This document shows positions 50,701 through 59,073 of a DNA stretch of 64,000 bases, one piece after another. Positions within the stretch are counted from its first letter, which is position 1. Every line of letters starts with the position of its first letter. Both the position numbers and the translations under genes were made by a program. The stretch covers positions 1 to 64,000 of the forward strand of contig NZ_JADDRL010000031.1 of NCBI RefSeq assembly GCF_021538895.1. The letters run 5' to 3'. The DNA comes from Streptomyces olivochromogenes. GTDB lineage: Bacteria > Actinomycetota > Actinomycetes > Streptomycetales > Streptomycetaceae. The notes under the pieces are model-generated. The model searched no databases. It was not told where the DNA came from and saw nothing but the letters and a program-made list of their open reading frames with translations.

Positions 50701-51379
50701 GGCGGCGATGGTGGCGCAGCGCGGCTGGACGGCGGGCGAGTTCCAGGAGCTGTTCGTCGCCCACCCGCTGCTGTGGCACCTGGTGCGGCGGCTGGTCTGG
50801 CTCAGCGAGACGGACGGTACGGTGACGGCCTTCCGGGTCGCCGAGGACCGCACCTTCGCCGATGTCGACGACGACGAGCTGACGCTGTCCCAGGAGGCGA
50901 CCGTCCGCGTCGCGCACCCGCTGCACCTGGGCGGGGACCTGGAGACCTGGTCGGAGCTGTTCGCCGACTACGAGATCCTGCAGCCCTTCCCGCAACTGGG
51001 CCGCGCGGTCCACGCGTTCACCGCGGAGGAGGAGTCGGGCCACCGGCTGGCCCGGTTCGAGGGCGCCACCGTACCGGTCGGCAAGCTGCTGGGCCTGACC
51101 AAGCGCGGCTGGGAGCGGGGCGAACCGCAGGACGCGGGCGTGGAGCGCTGGTTCCACCGGCGTATCGACGACGGCCGCTACCTGGTGATCGACCTCGACC
51201 CGGGCATCCCCGTCGGCTGGGTCGACGGGCTCGGCGACCAGACCTTCCGGGCCGTCTGGATCGACACCACTCCGGGCGACTTCTGGGAGAGCCGCCCGTT
51301 CCCGCTCCGCTTCGCCGGTCTCCCCCCAGTGATCGCCTCCGAACTGCTCGCCGACCTCACCGAGGTGACCGCCAAGTGA
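47762..51379 (+). CDS. WGR-DUF4132 protein (MolR/YehI-like)
   Basis: A 1205-aa soluble protein starting with GTG (MGRWELVGDGSAKFWEAEAEG), with GGAGGAGGGG 2-3 nt upstream. Residues 1-75 are a WGR domain (FWEAEAEGDTVTVRYGRIGTDGRTQVKELESAEAAERYL), the nucleic-acid-sensing module also found in PARP1. A long helical-repeat region (about 130-800) and the C-terminal DUF4132 domain (about 870-1200) follow, including FTVGFDEQLRPYVRDSDGKRRKALPAPG and WFHRRIDDGRYLVIDLDPGIPVGWVDGLGDQ. This is the E. coli YehI/MolR architecture. It is first in a six-gene operon under a DNA-damage-type promoter. Biochemical role unknown. Confidence 0.9.
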   Translation: MGRWELVGDGSAKFWEAEAEGDTVTVRYGRIGTDGRTQVKELESAEAAERYLAKVVAEKERKGYAEVTDEASGTATRAVTAQAAPAPADVRSGAEGAQGVVFPDEESFEMPVGWRRLVYPRRGGIERSVPRPHADAAELVAGRRQESASWIEEMLSAPKSDQRIVEDTRAHLNGSHNPLGAAVVAHLTMHYQLPDGVFADTWVQDHGLAFAARAVVEYFDIELHYMQYGGRREDPWISARPVTSPLGFHDGRSKFADRIRFLLAAADEETYRRTVAALAGCRSDVRRRIVVSYLVPGERDWVEECCAEADKAEGALRAMLLCSLNSPEQLAHFGRSFRLGYNDWTMSLVATLAEGTGKAFAPVLDEAIESAYGSDRVKVFAGALVKLPTDSAFHSLLTRVEDKHVRPHLLEAMRCYPVRALRLLSEVARGPAKYAPMAEQLLASHVLAHPELTAAALPDLPAEVAAHLEPLLTRTDRMPEAPADALPPLLVDPPWTKKRTARKARVAAQIPAAPAPRVVWQPDEQEAWAGTTSWYSNWRGAYTWSDEIKKLQRGEQLKDVRDARLFVAVAADVVRPLLAHFTPEDYWDGENALKPVAAKHGVHALPLLLRASARHPGTLGPLLLPYLDVEVAGQVCDWLARLKSADATGRAWLSRHGLSAVPVLVPHAVGPVGVVRRGAEKALRLLAAEHGDEAVLRAAAACGQEAAGIVEELLAADPLESALPARIPAVAAWADPAVLPQLLLTEGGALPADAVRHALTLLALSKPGEVYPGLDTLTTHCTADSLADFVWGLFEQWRLSGMPAKDSWALHALGWLGDDETVRRLTPVLRAWPGDGAHHRAVEGLSVLATIGTDVALLHLHGIAQRVPFKALKVRAQEKITEVAEGLGLTAEQLGDRLVPDFGLDADGSTVIDYGTRSFTVGFDEQLRPYVRDSDGKRRKALPAPGAKDDPELAPAERKRFAALKKDVRTVATDQVRRLEAAMVAQRGWTAGEFQELFVAHPLLWHLVRRLVWLSETDGTVTAFRVAEDRTFADVDDDELTLSQEATVRVAHPLHLGGDLETWSELFADYEILQPFPQLGRAVHAFTAEEESGHRLARFEGATVPVGKLLGLTKRGWERGEPQDAGVERWFHRRIDDGRYLVIDLDPGIPVGWVDGLGDQTFRAVWIDTTPGDFWESRPFPLRFAGLPPVIASELLADLTEVTAK

Positions 51380-52497
51380 CCGCCACACCCGCCACCGGCA
51401 CCGATACCGGCACCGGCACCGGCACCGAGGAGCTGGTGCAGCGCCCGCCCGCCGAGGTGCGGTACGCCGACGAACTCGCGGCCCTGCGCGCGGCCGACGG
51501 CGATCCCCGCCCGCCGGGCTGGCAGCTCAGCCTGCGCGCCGCCCGCCGCTTCATCGTCGGCGACGAACGGGCCGGAGTCAGCCGCAAGTTCGTCGGCAAC
51601 GCCGCCCTGGTGGAGCGGGCCCTGGTGACCCTCGCCACCAACCGCGGCCTGATGCTCGTCGGCGAGCCGGGCACGGCCAAGTCGCTGCTGTCGGAGCTGA
51701 TCTCGGCGGCCGTCAGCGGCAGCTCCGCGCTCACCGTGCAGGGCGGCGCGGCCACCACCGAGGACCAGATCAAGTACTCCTGGAACTACGCGCTGCTGGT
51801 CTCCGAAGGACCCTCTCCCCGCTCGCTGGTGCCCGCGCCGATGCTGCGCGGCATGGCCGAGGGGCGGATCGTGCGGTTCGAGGAGATCACCCGCTGCCCC
51901 CTGGAGGTGCAGGACTGCCTGCTCTCCCTGCTGTCCGACCGGGTCATCACCATCCCGGAACTGCACGGACCGCAGGGCCTGGTCTTCGCCAGGCACGGCT
52001 TCAACGTCATCGCCACCGCCAACACCCGCGACCGGGGCGTCAACGAGATGAGCGCCGCCCTCAAGCGCCGCTTCAACTTCGAGACGGTCTTCCCCATCGC
52101 CGACTTCGACACCGAGCTGGCCCTGGTGGAGGCCGAGGCCACGGCGCTGCTGCGGCAGTCCGGGGTGGAGCCGCCGCCGCGCCGGGACGTGCTGGAGGTC
52201 CTGGTCGGCACGTTCCGCGAGCTGCGCGGCGCCTTTGGGCAGGGCGAGCGGATGTCCACGGTGATGAGCACCGCCGAGGCCGTGTCCGTCGCGCACGCGG
52301 TGGGGGTGCGCGGCTGGTTCCTGCGCGGGGAGCCGGGCAGCGCCGCCGACGTGGTGGCGAGCCTCGCGGGTACGGCGGCCAAGGACAGCCCCGAGGACCT
52401 GGCCCGGCTGCGCCGCTTCCTGGAACAGGAGGTACCGCGCCGCAAGGGCACCCAGTGGCGGGCCCTGCACGACGCACGGCACCTGCTGGCGGACTGA
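51376..52497 (+). CDS. MoxR-type AAA+ ATPase (YehL-like)
   Basis: A 373-aa ATPase starting with GTG and overlapping the WGR gene stop by 4 bp. Residues 6-19 are a Thr/Gly repeat (from ACCGGC repeats). Walker A GEPGTAKS is at residues 96-103, and the Walker B region reads IVRFEEITRCPLEVQDCLLSLLSD. ATANTRDRGVNEMSAALKRRFNFE carries sensor 1 and the arginine finger. MoxR proteins remodel or activate VWA partners as ATP-driven chaperones; the VWA gene lies two genes downstream. The GRIVRFEEI form (F-E-E rather than D-E) keeps the catalytic glutamate. Confidence 0.92.
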   Translation: MTATPATGTDTGTGTGTEELVQRPPAEVRYADELAALRAADGDPRPPGWQLSLRAARRFIVGDERAGVSRKFVGNAALVERALVTLATNRGLMLVGEPGTAKSLLSELISAAVSGSSALTVQGGAATTEDQIKYSWNYALLVSEGPSPRSLVPAPMLRGMAEGRIVRFEEITRCPLEVQDCLLSLLSDRVITIPELHGPQGLVFARHGFNVIATANTRDRGVNEMSAALKRRFNFETVFPIADFDTELALVEAEATALLRQSGVEPPPRRDVLEVLVGTFRELRGAFGQGERMSTVMSTAEAVSVAHAVGVRGWFLRGEPGSAADVVASLAGTAAKDSPEDLARLRRFLEQEVPRRKGTQWRALHDARHLLAD

Positions 52498-54866
52498 TGA
52501 CGAACACCCCGCCCGCCGACCCGCCGGCGCCGGACGCCGCTGCCGCCGGCGCCGGCGTCGCCACCGCTTCCGCCGTCTTCCTGGGCGTACGGCACCACTC
52601 CCCCGCCTGCGCCCGTCTGGTCGCCCGCGCGATCGAGACGTTGCGGCCGGCGTACGTGCTGGTGGAGGGGCCGGCGGACATGAACGCCCGGCTGGACGAG
52701 CTGCTGCTCGAACACCGGCTGCCGATCGCCGTCTTCAGCCACTACCGCGACGAGACGCGCGTCGCCACCTCGTGGGCCCCGCTGTGCGAGTACTCCCCGG
52801 AGTGGATCGCCCTGCGTCAGGGGCGGGCCTCGGGAGCGGAGGTGCGGTTCATCGACCTGCCCGCCTGGCACCCGGCCTTCGCGGAGCGCGCCGAGCGGTA
52901 CGCCAACCGCTACGCCGACGCCGAGGCCCGCTACGCGCGGGCGACGGAGCGGCTGTGCGCGCACTTCGGCGTGGACTCGGTGGACGCGCTGTGGGACGGG
53001 CTGTTCGAGGTCACCGAACCGGGTGACGACCTGATGACGCGCCTCGACGCCTACTTCGACCTGGTGCGCGGCGACGCCGAGGCGGACCCCGGCGACCGGG
53101 CGCGCGAGGAGTACATGGCGTCGTGGGTGCGCGCCGCGCTGGCGCGGGCGGGCGGCCGGCCGGTGCTGGTGGTGACCGGCGGCTTCCACCAGCCGGCGCT
53201 GCGCGCCCTGGCGGACCGGGACGGCCCGGCCGACTGGCCCGAGGTGCCCGCGCCGCCCGAGGACGCGCTCGGCGGGAGCTTCCTGGTGCCGTACTCCTTC
53301 CGGCAGTTGGACGCCTTCTCCGGCTACCAGTCCGGCATGCCCTCGCCCGGCTACTACCAGCGGCTGTGGGAAGCGGGCCCGGAGCAGGCGGCGCGGGGCC
53401 TGCTCCGCTCGGTCGCCGACCGGCTGCGGGCCCGCGGGATCCCGGTCTCCACGGCCGACCTGATCGCCGCACGCGGTCTGGCCCAGGGGCTGACCCTGCT
53501 GCGCGGGCATCCGTACGAGACCCGGGTGGACGTCCTGGACGGTCTGGCCGGCGCTCTGATCAGCGACGACCTGGACCGGCCGCTGCCGTGGACCACCGGC
53601 GGCACGCTCAGCGCGGGCACGCACCCGGTGGTGGTGGAGATGGTCGCCGCCTGCGCCGGCGAGGCCGAGGGGCGGCTGCACCCCGACACGCCCCTGCCCC
53701 CGCTGGTGCACGACGTGACCGAGCGGCTCGTCCGCCTGGGCCTCGCCGACGCCGAAGGACCGGTCACCCTCGACCTGACGTCGGCGGGCGGACTGATGCG
53801 CAGTCAGGTGCTGCACCGGCTGCGGGTGCTGGACATCCCCGGCTTCACCCGGGTCTCGGGGCCGGCCGACGGCGCCGACCCGGTGTTCACCGAACGCTGG
53901 CAGCCGGGCCGGGTGAGCGGGCGCGAGGCGGCGCTCATCGAGGCGGGCGCGTACGGGGCGCGGCTGGACGAGGCGGCCTCGGTGGTGCTCGGCGAGCGGG
54001 CGCGCGACGCGGGCCCGGACGTCGGCCCGCTCGCCGGGCTGCTGTTCGACACGGTGCTGTGCGGGGTGGGCCCGCTGTGCGGGGAACTGCTGGGCGCGCT
54101 GGCCGCGCGGGTGGGGCGGATCAGGGAGCTGGGCTCGCTCGGCGAGGTGCTGGCGGCGGCGCTGGGCCTGTGGCGCCACGACCGGGTGTTCGGCGTGGCC
54201 CGCGACCCGCTGCTGGGCAGCGTGGTGGCGGACGCGGCCGACCGGGTGTTCTGGCTGGCGGAGGGGCTGCACGGCGGACCCGGCGTGGACTTCGCCCGGC
54301 TGCGCGCGCTCGCGGCCGCGCGGGACGCGCTGCTGCACGCGCCCGAACTTCTCTCGCTGACCCGGGAGGCGGCCGCCGAGGCGGCCGGCCGTATCAGCCG
54401 GGACCAGCGGGCCCCCGCCGACCTGCGGGGTGCCGCGTTCGGCCTGCGCTGGGCGCTCGGCACCCCGGACGATCCGGCGGCTGCCGTACGGGCCCTCGCC
54501 TCGGCCCCGGCCGACACCCTCGGGGACTGGCTGGCCGGCCTGTTCGCCGTGGCCCGCGAGGAGGTCGTGGGCGGCGCGGCGGCGGGCGGGGAGCCGCTGG
54601 TGGACGTCCTGGACGGGGTCGTCTCGGCGATGACCGAGGGCGACTTCCTCATCGGCCTGCCCGCGCTCCGGCAGGCCTTCGCCTTCTTCCCGCCCCGCGA
54701 ACGGGAGCGCATCGCACAGCGCCTGCTGGAGCGGCGCGGGGCACGCGGCTCGGCCCGTTCCCTGCTGCGCACGACCGCCGACCCACTGCTGCTGGCCCGC
54801 GCCGCAGCCCTGGAGGACAACGTGGCCCGACTGCTCGACCGGTACGGCTTGGGGGCGACGCGATGA
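52497..54866 (+). CDS. DUF5682 family protein (YehM-like)
   Basis: A 789-aa protein; its ATG shares one base with the stop of the MoxR gene. The N-terminal part shows the family signature VFLGVRHHSPACARLVARAIETLRPAYVLVEGPADMN near residues 22-60, then VFSHYRDE, WAPLCEYSPEW and VRFIDLPAW. This resembles TraB/ChaN-type alpha/beta folds (H-H-x-x-x-C, E-G-P-x-D, then VTGGFHQPAL near 222). The C-terminal 400 residues are Ala/Leu helical. It could be an enzyme given the conserved His, Glu and Asp set; no reaction is established as far as I know. Confidence 0.85.
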   Translation: MTNTPPADPPAPDAAAAGAGVATASAVFLGVRHHSPACARLVARAIETLRPAYVLVEGPADMNARLDELLLEHRLPIAVFSHYRDETRVATSWAPLCEYSPEWIALRQGRASGAEVRFIDLPAWHPAFAERAERYANRYADAEARYARATERLCAHFGVDSVDALWDGLFEVTEPGDDLMTRLDAYFDLVRGDAEADPGDRAREEYMASWVRAALARAGGRPVLVVTGGFHQPALRALADRDGPADWPEVPAPPEDALGGSFLVPYSFRQLDAFSGYQSGMPSPGYYQRLWEAGPEQAARGLLRSVADRLRARGIPVSTADLIAARGLAQGLTLLRGHPYETRVDVLDGLAGALISDDLDRPLPWTTGGTLSAGTHPVVVEMVAACAGEAEGRLHPDTPLPPLVHDVTERLVRLGLADAEGPVTLDLTSAGGLMRSQVLHRLRVLDIPGFTRVSGPADGADPVFTERWQPGRVSGREAALIEAGAYGARLDEAASVVLGERARDAGPDVGPLAGLLFDTVLCGVGPLCGELLGALAARVGRIRELGSLGEVLAAALGLWRHDRVFGVARDPLLGSVVADAADRVFWLAEGLHGGPGVDFARLRALAAARDALLHAPELLSLTREAAAEAAGRISRDQRAPADLRGAAFGLRWALGTPDDPAAAVRALASAPADTLGDWLAGLFAVAREEVVGGAAAGGEPLVDVLDGVVSAMTEGDFLIGLPALRQAFAFFPPRERERIAQRLLERRGARGSARSLLRTTADPLLLARAAALEDNVARLLDRYGLGATR

Positions 54867-56095
54867 ACTCCTTCGAACCGGAGGGGACTTCGGAAGCAGC
54901 CTCGCAGCCGGCGTCGGCATCGGCGTCGGCATCGGGAAGCGCCCCCGTCCCCGACGCCTCCCTCGAACGCTGGCGACTGATCCTCGGTTCCGCCGCCGAA
55001 CGCCGCACCGGTGCGCTGCACGGCTCGGCCGCCGCCCAGGACGCCGCGCTGGACTGGCTCTACGGCCGCGACGAGGACCTGCGCCGACGTGGTGTGCGGC
55101 GTGGCCCGGGCGGCCCCCGCGAGGGCGGCTCGGAGCCGTCCCAACTGACCGCCGTCGACTGGCTCGACGACATCCACCGGCTGTTCCCGAAGGAGACCGT
55201 GGAGCGGCTGGAGCGCGACGCCGTGGAGCAGTACGAGATCCACGAGATCGTCACCGACCCGGACGTCCTCGCCCGCGTCGAGCCCAGCCAGACCCTGCTG
55301 CGCGCGGTCCTGCGCACCAAGCACCTGATGAGCGCCGACGTGCTGGCGGCGGCCCGGCGGATCGTGGAGAAGGTCGTACGGGACCTGATGGAGCGTCTGC
55401 GGCCGGAGGTCCGCCGGGCCTTCACCGGCGCCCGCTCCCGCCGCCCCAGCCTGCTGCCCCTGGCCCGGGACTTCGACTTCCGGAGCACGATCCGGGCGAA
55501 CCTCGCCCACTACCAGCCCGAGGAGCACCGCATCCTGATCCAGCGGCCGCACTTCCACTCCCGTACCCGCCGCCACCTTGAGCAGTGGCAACTTGTGCTG
55601 CTGGTCGACCAGTCGGGGTCGATGGCCGGCTCGGTGATCCACTCCGCCGTCACGGCCGCCTGCCTGTTCAGCCTGCCGGGTCTGAAGACCCATCTGGTCG
55701 CCTTCGACACCCAGGTGGTGGACCTGACCTGCGACGTGACCGATCCGGTGGAGCTGTTGATGAAGGTCCAGCTCGGCGGCGGCACCGACATCGCCCGTGC
55801 CGTCGACTACGGCGCCGGTCTGATCGGGAACCCCCGGCGGAGCATCGTCGCCGTGGTCTCCGACTTCTACGAGGGCGGAGACTCGTACCGCCTGGTCCGT
55901 ACCGTACGGACGATGGTCGGCCAGGGCACCACCGTGCTGTGTCTGGCCGCCCTGGACGAGGAGGCCGATCCCGTCTACGACCGGGCCCTCGGGGCGCGGC
56001 TCGCGGAGGCCGGGGCGCATGTGGGCGCGATGACGCCCGGCCGGCTGGCCGAGTTCGTCGCCGAGAAGGTGGGCAGCGGAGGGCAGAGCCGATGA
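54863..56095 (+). CDS. VWA-domain protein (YehP-like)
   Basis: A 410-aa protein overlapping the DUF5682 gene by 4 bp (ATGA). Residues 12-30 are an Ala/Ser repeat (ASASASASGSA). A helical region with LTAVDWLDDIHRLFPKETVERLERDAVEQYEIHEIV precedes the VWA domain at about 240-395. The MIDAS metal site is intact: DQSGS at residues 249-253, the second-loop Thr in GGGTDIARA and Asp in VSDFYEGG. In MoxR-VWA pairs the ATPase acts on or through the VWA protein to insert metal or remodel a target. Cytoplasmic. Confidence 0.9.
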   Translation: MNSFEPEGTSEAASQPASASASASGSAPVPDASLERWRLILGSAAERRTGALHGSAAAQDAALDWLYGRDEDLRRRGVRRGPGGPREGGSEPSQLTAVDWLDDIHRLFPKETVERLERDAVEQYEIHEIVTDPDVLARVEPSQTLLRAVLRTKHLMSADVLAAARRIVEKVVRDLMERLRPEVRRAFTGARSRRPSLLPLARDFDFRSTIRANLAHYQPEEHRILIQRPHFHSRTRRHLEQWQLVLLVDQSGSMAGSVIHSAVTAACLFSLPGLKTHLVAFDTQVVDLTCDVTDPVELLMKVQLGGGTDIARAVDYGAGLIGNPRRSIVAVVSDFYEGGDSYRLVRTVRTMVGQGTTVLCLAALDEEADPVYDRALGARLAEAGAHVGAMTPGRLAEFVAEKVGSGGQSR

Positions 56096-58272
56096 ACCGG
56101 GCCGACCTGCGGGCGCTTTCGCCGGAGACGCTCGCCGCCCTCGCCAACCGCGGCCTCGTCAAGCGCGCCGAGAAGGACCTTACGGCGGGCTCCGGTCCGA
56201 CCGTGACCGCCACCGACGACGGCACCGTACGCGGGACGTTCCCGGACGGCACCGAGACCGAACTGCCGCCGGGCGTCGGCCTGGACGAGGCGACGTGCGG
56301 CTGCGGCGCGGCGGGTATCTGCCGGCACCGGATCGGCCTGGTCCTGGCGTACCAGCGGACGGCCGTGGGCGCCTCGCAGGAGCGTCGCGCGACGGCGGAC
56401 GTCCCCGGTCCACGCACCGCACCCAAGACACCGGACCGGGACACCGACGGGAGCGCCCCGGATCACCGCACGGACGCGGACGGCCCCGACGCCTCGGAGC
56501 GCGCCCGCGACACCCTCACGAACCCGGTCGAGCGCGCCGGGGACTCCGGATCGCCCCCGGTCGAGCCCGGCACCGGGCGCGGGTTCGTCGACTGGTCACC
56601 GGGCGACTTCGACGACGACGCGCTCACCGCGGCCCTGGGCCGCCCCGCGCTGACCTCCGCGCGCCGGCTCCGCGACCGCGGCTACACCGCTCGCCTGCAC
56701 CGCCCCGACCCCCAGGACCCGGTGCCCCGCGTGGAGTTGCCCACCTGTTCCGTCAGCTTCCCGGTCCCGCACGAGCTGGGGTACGCCCTCACCGACGCGG
56801 CCGGTCCGCTGCGCGGCGAGGTCGTGGCCCTGGCGGTCTGGGCCTTCCGCGCGGGCGACGCCGGCCGGACGACCCAGGTGGCCGTCGGCGGTCGTACGGC
56901 CGCCACGGACGGCCCCGACGACGCGCTGCGCACCGCCCTCGCCCTGGCCGACGAACTCCTGCTGGACGGAGTGCAGCAGGCGGGTCCGGTGTTCGCCGGG
57001 TCGCTCCAGCGCGCCCGGGAGGCGCTGACCGCCACCTCCCGGCACTGGCCGGCCGGAGCGGTGGCCGAGCTCCAGGAGCAGGTCGGGGCGTACGCGGCGC
57101 GCGGCACGCACTACGACCCGCGGCGCCTCGCCTCTCTGCTGGCCGAACTGCACGCCCGCCACCGCGCGGCGAAGCGCGACCCGGCCGGGGTGCTGGGCAC
57201 CAAGGAGGCGCCGGTGCCCCCGCTGCGCCGGGTACGCCTGGTGGCGCTCGGCTGCCGGATCGGCGGCACCGCCGGGGACCGTACGGCCGAGACGTACTTC
57301 GCCCACGCCGACGCGGGCATCGCCCTGGTGCTGCGCAAGCGCTGGGAGCTGACGGAGGGCCAGGAGCCCACCGGCCACGAGTTGTCCACGCGGCGCCTGC
57401 TCGGCTCCCCGCTGCTCGGGCTGGCCACCGCGAACGTGGTGAGCGAGCACACCTCCCGCGCGGCCGACCGTACGGTCACCATCTCCCGGGGCCGGATCGC
57501 CGCCACCAGCGTCACCCCGGTCGGCTCCGCCTGGACGGAACTGCCGGGCACCCTGCTGCTCCGGGACGTCGCCGCCCATCTGCGGGCCGCCGCGGACCGC
57601 CCGCCGCGCCTCGTCCGGCCCCGCGTCGAGGCGGAGTCGGTGCGGGTGGTCGCGGTGAGCACGGTGGACCGGGTCGGCTACGACCCCGCGGCACAGCGCC
57701 TGGAGGCGATCGTCCACGACCCGGCGGGCAACGAGATCCTGATCCGCGCCGACTACAACCCGCTCTGCCCGGGCGGCCTGGACGCGCTCGCGGCCGCGCT
57801 CGGCGAGGGCGAGGTCCGCTGTGTCAGCGGCATGCTGAACCGCGCCGACGGCCGGATCGTGCTGGACCCGCTGGCGGTGCTGACCGCCACGGGCGTGGTC
57901 GTCCCGGATCTCGCGCCCGGCGTCGGCGACGCCACGCTGGACACGGCGCCGCTGCGCCCGGCCGACCCGATCACGGCGGCGCTGGAATCCGCCCTGACCG
58001 CCCTGGCCGACGCGGCCCACCACGGCCTGAGCCGGCTGTCCGGCGCCACCCGCACCCGGCTGACCGACGGTGCGGCCGAGTTGCGCCGCACCGGCCTGCA
58101 CACCGCCGCACGCCTGCTGACCGACCTGCACACGACCCTCCACCGCGACGGCGCAGCCACGGCGGTCCCGGCCTGGGTGGACGCCCAGATCCACCTGAGT
58201 GTCACGCTGGAACTGCACCAGGAGGGCGCCACGACGCCGACGGAAATGCCTGGCACCGGGACCGGCCCGTAG
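56092..58272 (+). CDS. SWIM zinc-finger protein (YehQ-like)
   Basis: A 726-aa protein overlapping the VWA gene by 4 bp. A SWIM zinc-finger, C-x-C-x5-C-x-H, is clear at residues 69-79 (CGCGAAGICRH). SWIM domains bind DNA or proteins. A disordered, charged segment (about 95-160) with Asp/Pro/Gly follows, then about 560 residues of alpha/beta sequence with LRRVRLVALGCRIGG and EILIRADYNPLCPGGLDALAAAL. It is the natural partner of the MoxR/VWA/WGR set in E. coli. Molecular role unknown. Confidence 0.87.
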   Translation: MNRADLRALSPETLAALANRGLVKRAEKDLTAGSGPTVTATDDGTVRGTFPDGTETELPPGVGLDEATCGCGAAGICRHRIGLVLAYQRTAVGASQERRATADVPGPRTAPKTPDRDTDGSAPDHRTDADGPDASERARDTLTNPVERAGDSGSPPVEPGTGRGFVDWSPGDFDDDALTAALGRPALTSARRLRDRGYTARLHRPDPQDPVPRVELPTCSVSFPVPHELGYALTDAAGPLRGEVVALAVWAFRAGDAGRTTQVAVGGRTAATDGPDDALRTALALADELLLDGVQQAGPVFAGSLQRAREALTATSRHWPAGAVAELQEQVGAYAARGTHYDPRRLASLLAELHARHRAAKRDPAGVLGTKEAPVPPLRRVRLVALGCRIGGTAGDRTAETYFAHADAGIALVLRKRWELTEGQEPTGHELSTRRLLGSPLLGLATANVVSEHTSRAADRTVTISRGRIAATSVTPVGSAWTELPGTLLLRDVAAHLRAAADRPPRLVRPRVEAESVRVVAVSTVDRVGYDPAAQRLEAIVHDPAGNEILIRADYNPLCPGGLDALAAALGEGEVRCVSGMLNRADGRIVLDPLAVLTATGVVVPDLAPGVGDATLDTAPLRPADPITAALESALTALADAAHHGLSRLSGATRTRLTDGAAELRRTGLHTAARLLTDLHTTLHRDGAATAVPAWVDAQIHLSVTLELHQEGATTPTEMPGTGTGP

Positions 58273-58286
58273 CCGAGACTGCACCG

Positions 58287-59027
58287 GTGACTTCCCGGAC
58301 GGAGAGAATCGCGAGCCTCGTCCTGCAGCTGGACGGCGAGGCCGGCGCGTCCCACGACGCCCGGGCGGAGCTGATCGGGATCGGCCCCGAAGTCATCCCC
58401 GCCGTCGTCGAGGGGCTGCCCACCCTGGGCGGCTTCGGGCTGCTGACCGCCATCGAGGTCTTCGAGGGGGTGGGCGACGCCCGCTGCGGCCCCGCTCTCG
58501 TCGAGCTGCTGGACAGCGACGACCCGACCGTCCGCGAATGGGCGGCCATGGCACTGGCGAGCCTGGAGATCGACGGCGCGGTCGAGCCGCTGCGCCGCGC
58601 CTACCGCGCCTGCCTGGCACGGCAGACCCCGCCCGACTGGACCGAGCCCGGCGGCATCCGCTGGGCCCTGACCGCGCTCGGCGCCCGCACCCCCGTCGTC
58701 CCACCCCTCACCGCCCGCCTCCGCGCCGCCGCCGGGCCCGACGCCCCCGGCTGGCCCTCGGCCCGCTTCACCGAGCTCGTCGACGACCTGGCCGACCACG
58801 CCCAGGTGATCCTCCACTCCCAGTTCTGGCGCGTGGATAGCGGTCGCACCTACTGGGTCTACGGCCCCGGCACGGACCAGGAACTCGACTGGACCGCCCC
58901 CTGGGAGCACCTGGTCGAGGAGTCCCGTGCCCAGTCCCTGCGCCAGGCCACGAACGCCCCGATCGCCGACGACATCTTCGTCGCCCCCAGCTGGATCGAC
59001 CGCACGGACCTCCACCCGGAGACCTGA
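58287..59027 (+). CDS. HEAT-repeat-like protein closing the WGR-MoxR operon
   Basis: A 246-aa protein starting with GTG (MTSRTERIASLVLQLDGEAG), 14 bp after the SWIM gene. The first half has HEAT-like helices: SHDARAELIGIGPEVIPAVVEGLPT, CGPALVELLDSDDPTVREWAAMALASLEIDGAVEPLRRAY. The second half is mixed and ends with QFWRVDSGRTYWVYGPGTDQELDWTAPWEHLVEESRAQ. It lacks a clear E. coli yeh counterpart, so it may be an actinobacterial addition, perhaps a scaffold or immunity-type partner. The last point is speculation. Confidence 0.72.
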   Translation: MTSRTERIASLVLQLDGEAGASHDARAELIGIGPEVIPAVVEGLPTLGGFGLLTAIEVFEGVGDARCGPALVELLDSDDPTVREWAAMALASLEIDGAVEPLRRAYRACLARQTPPDWTEPGGIRWALTALGARTPVVPPLTARLRAAAGPDAPGWPSARFTELVDDLADHAQVILHSQFWRVDSGRTYWVYGPGTDQELDWTAPWEHLVEESRAQSLRQATNAPIADDIFVAPSWIDRTDLHPET

Positions 59028-59073
59028 CCCGCACAGGGGGCCCGATGGAGCCGCCGGCATCCCTCAGGTGCGG

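Noticed and set aside
47729..51388. A 1219-codon minus-strand frame opposite the WGR-DUF4132 gene
   Set aside because: Composition is Gly/Arg/Val-biased with no motifs, whereas the plus strand has a WGR domain, a ribosome site and overlapping neighbours.
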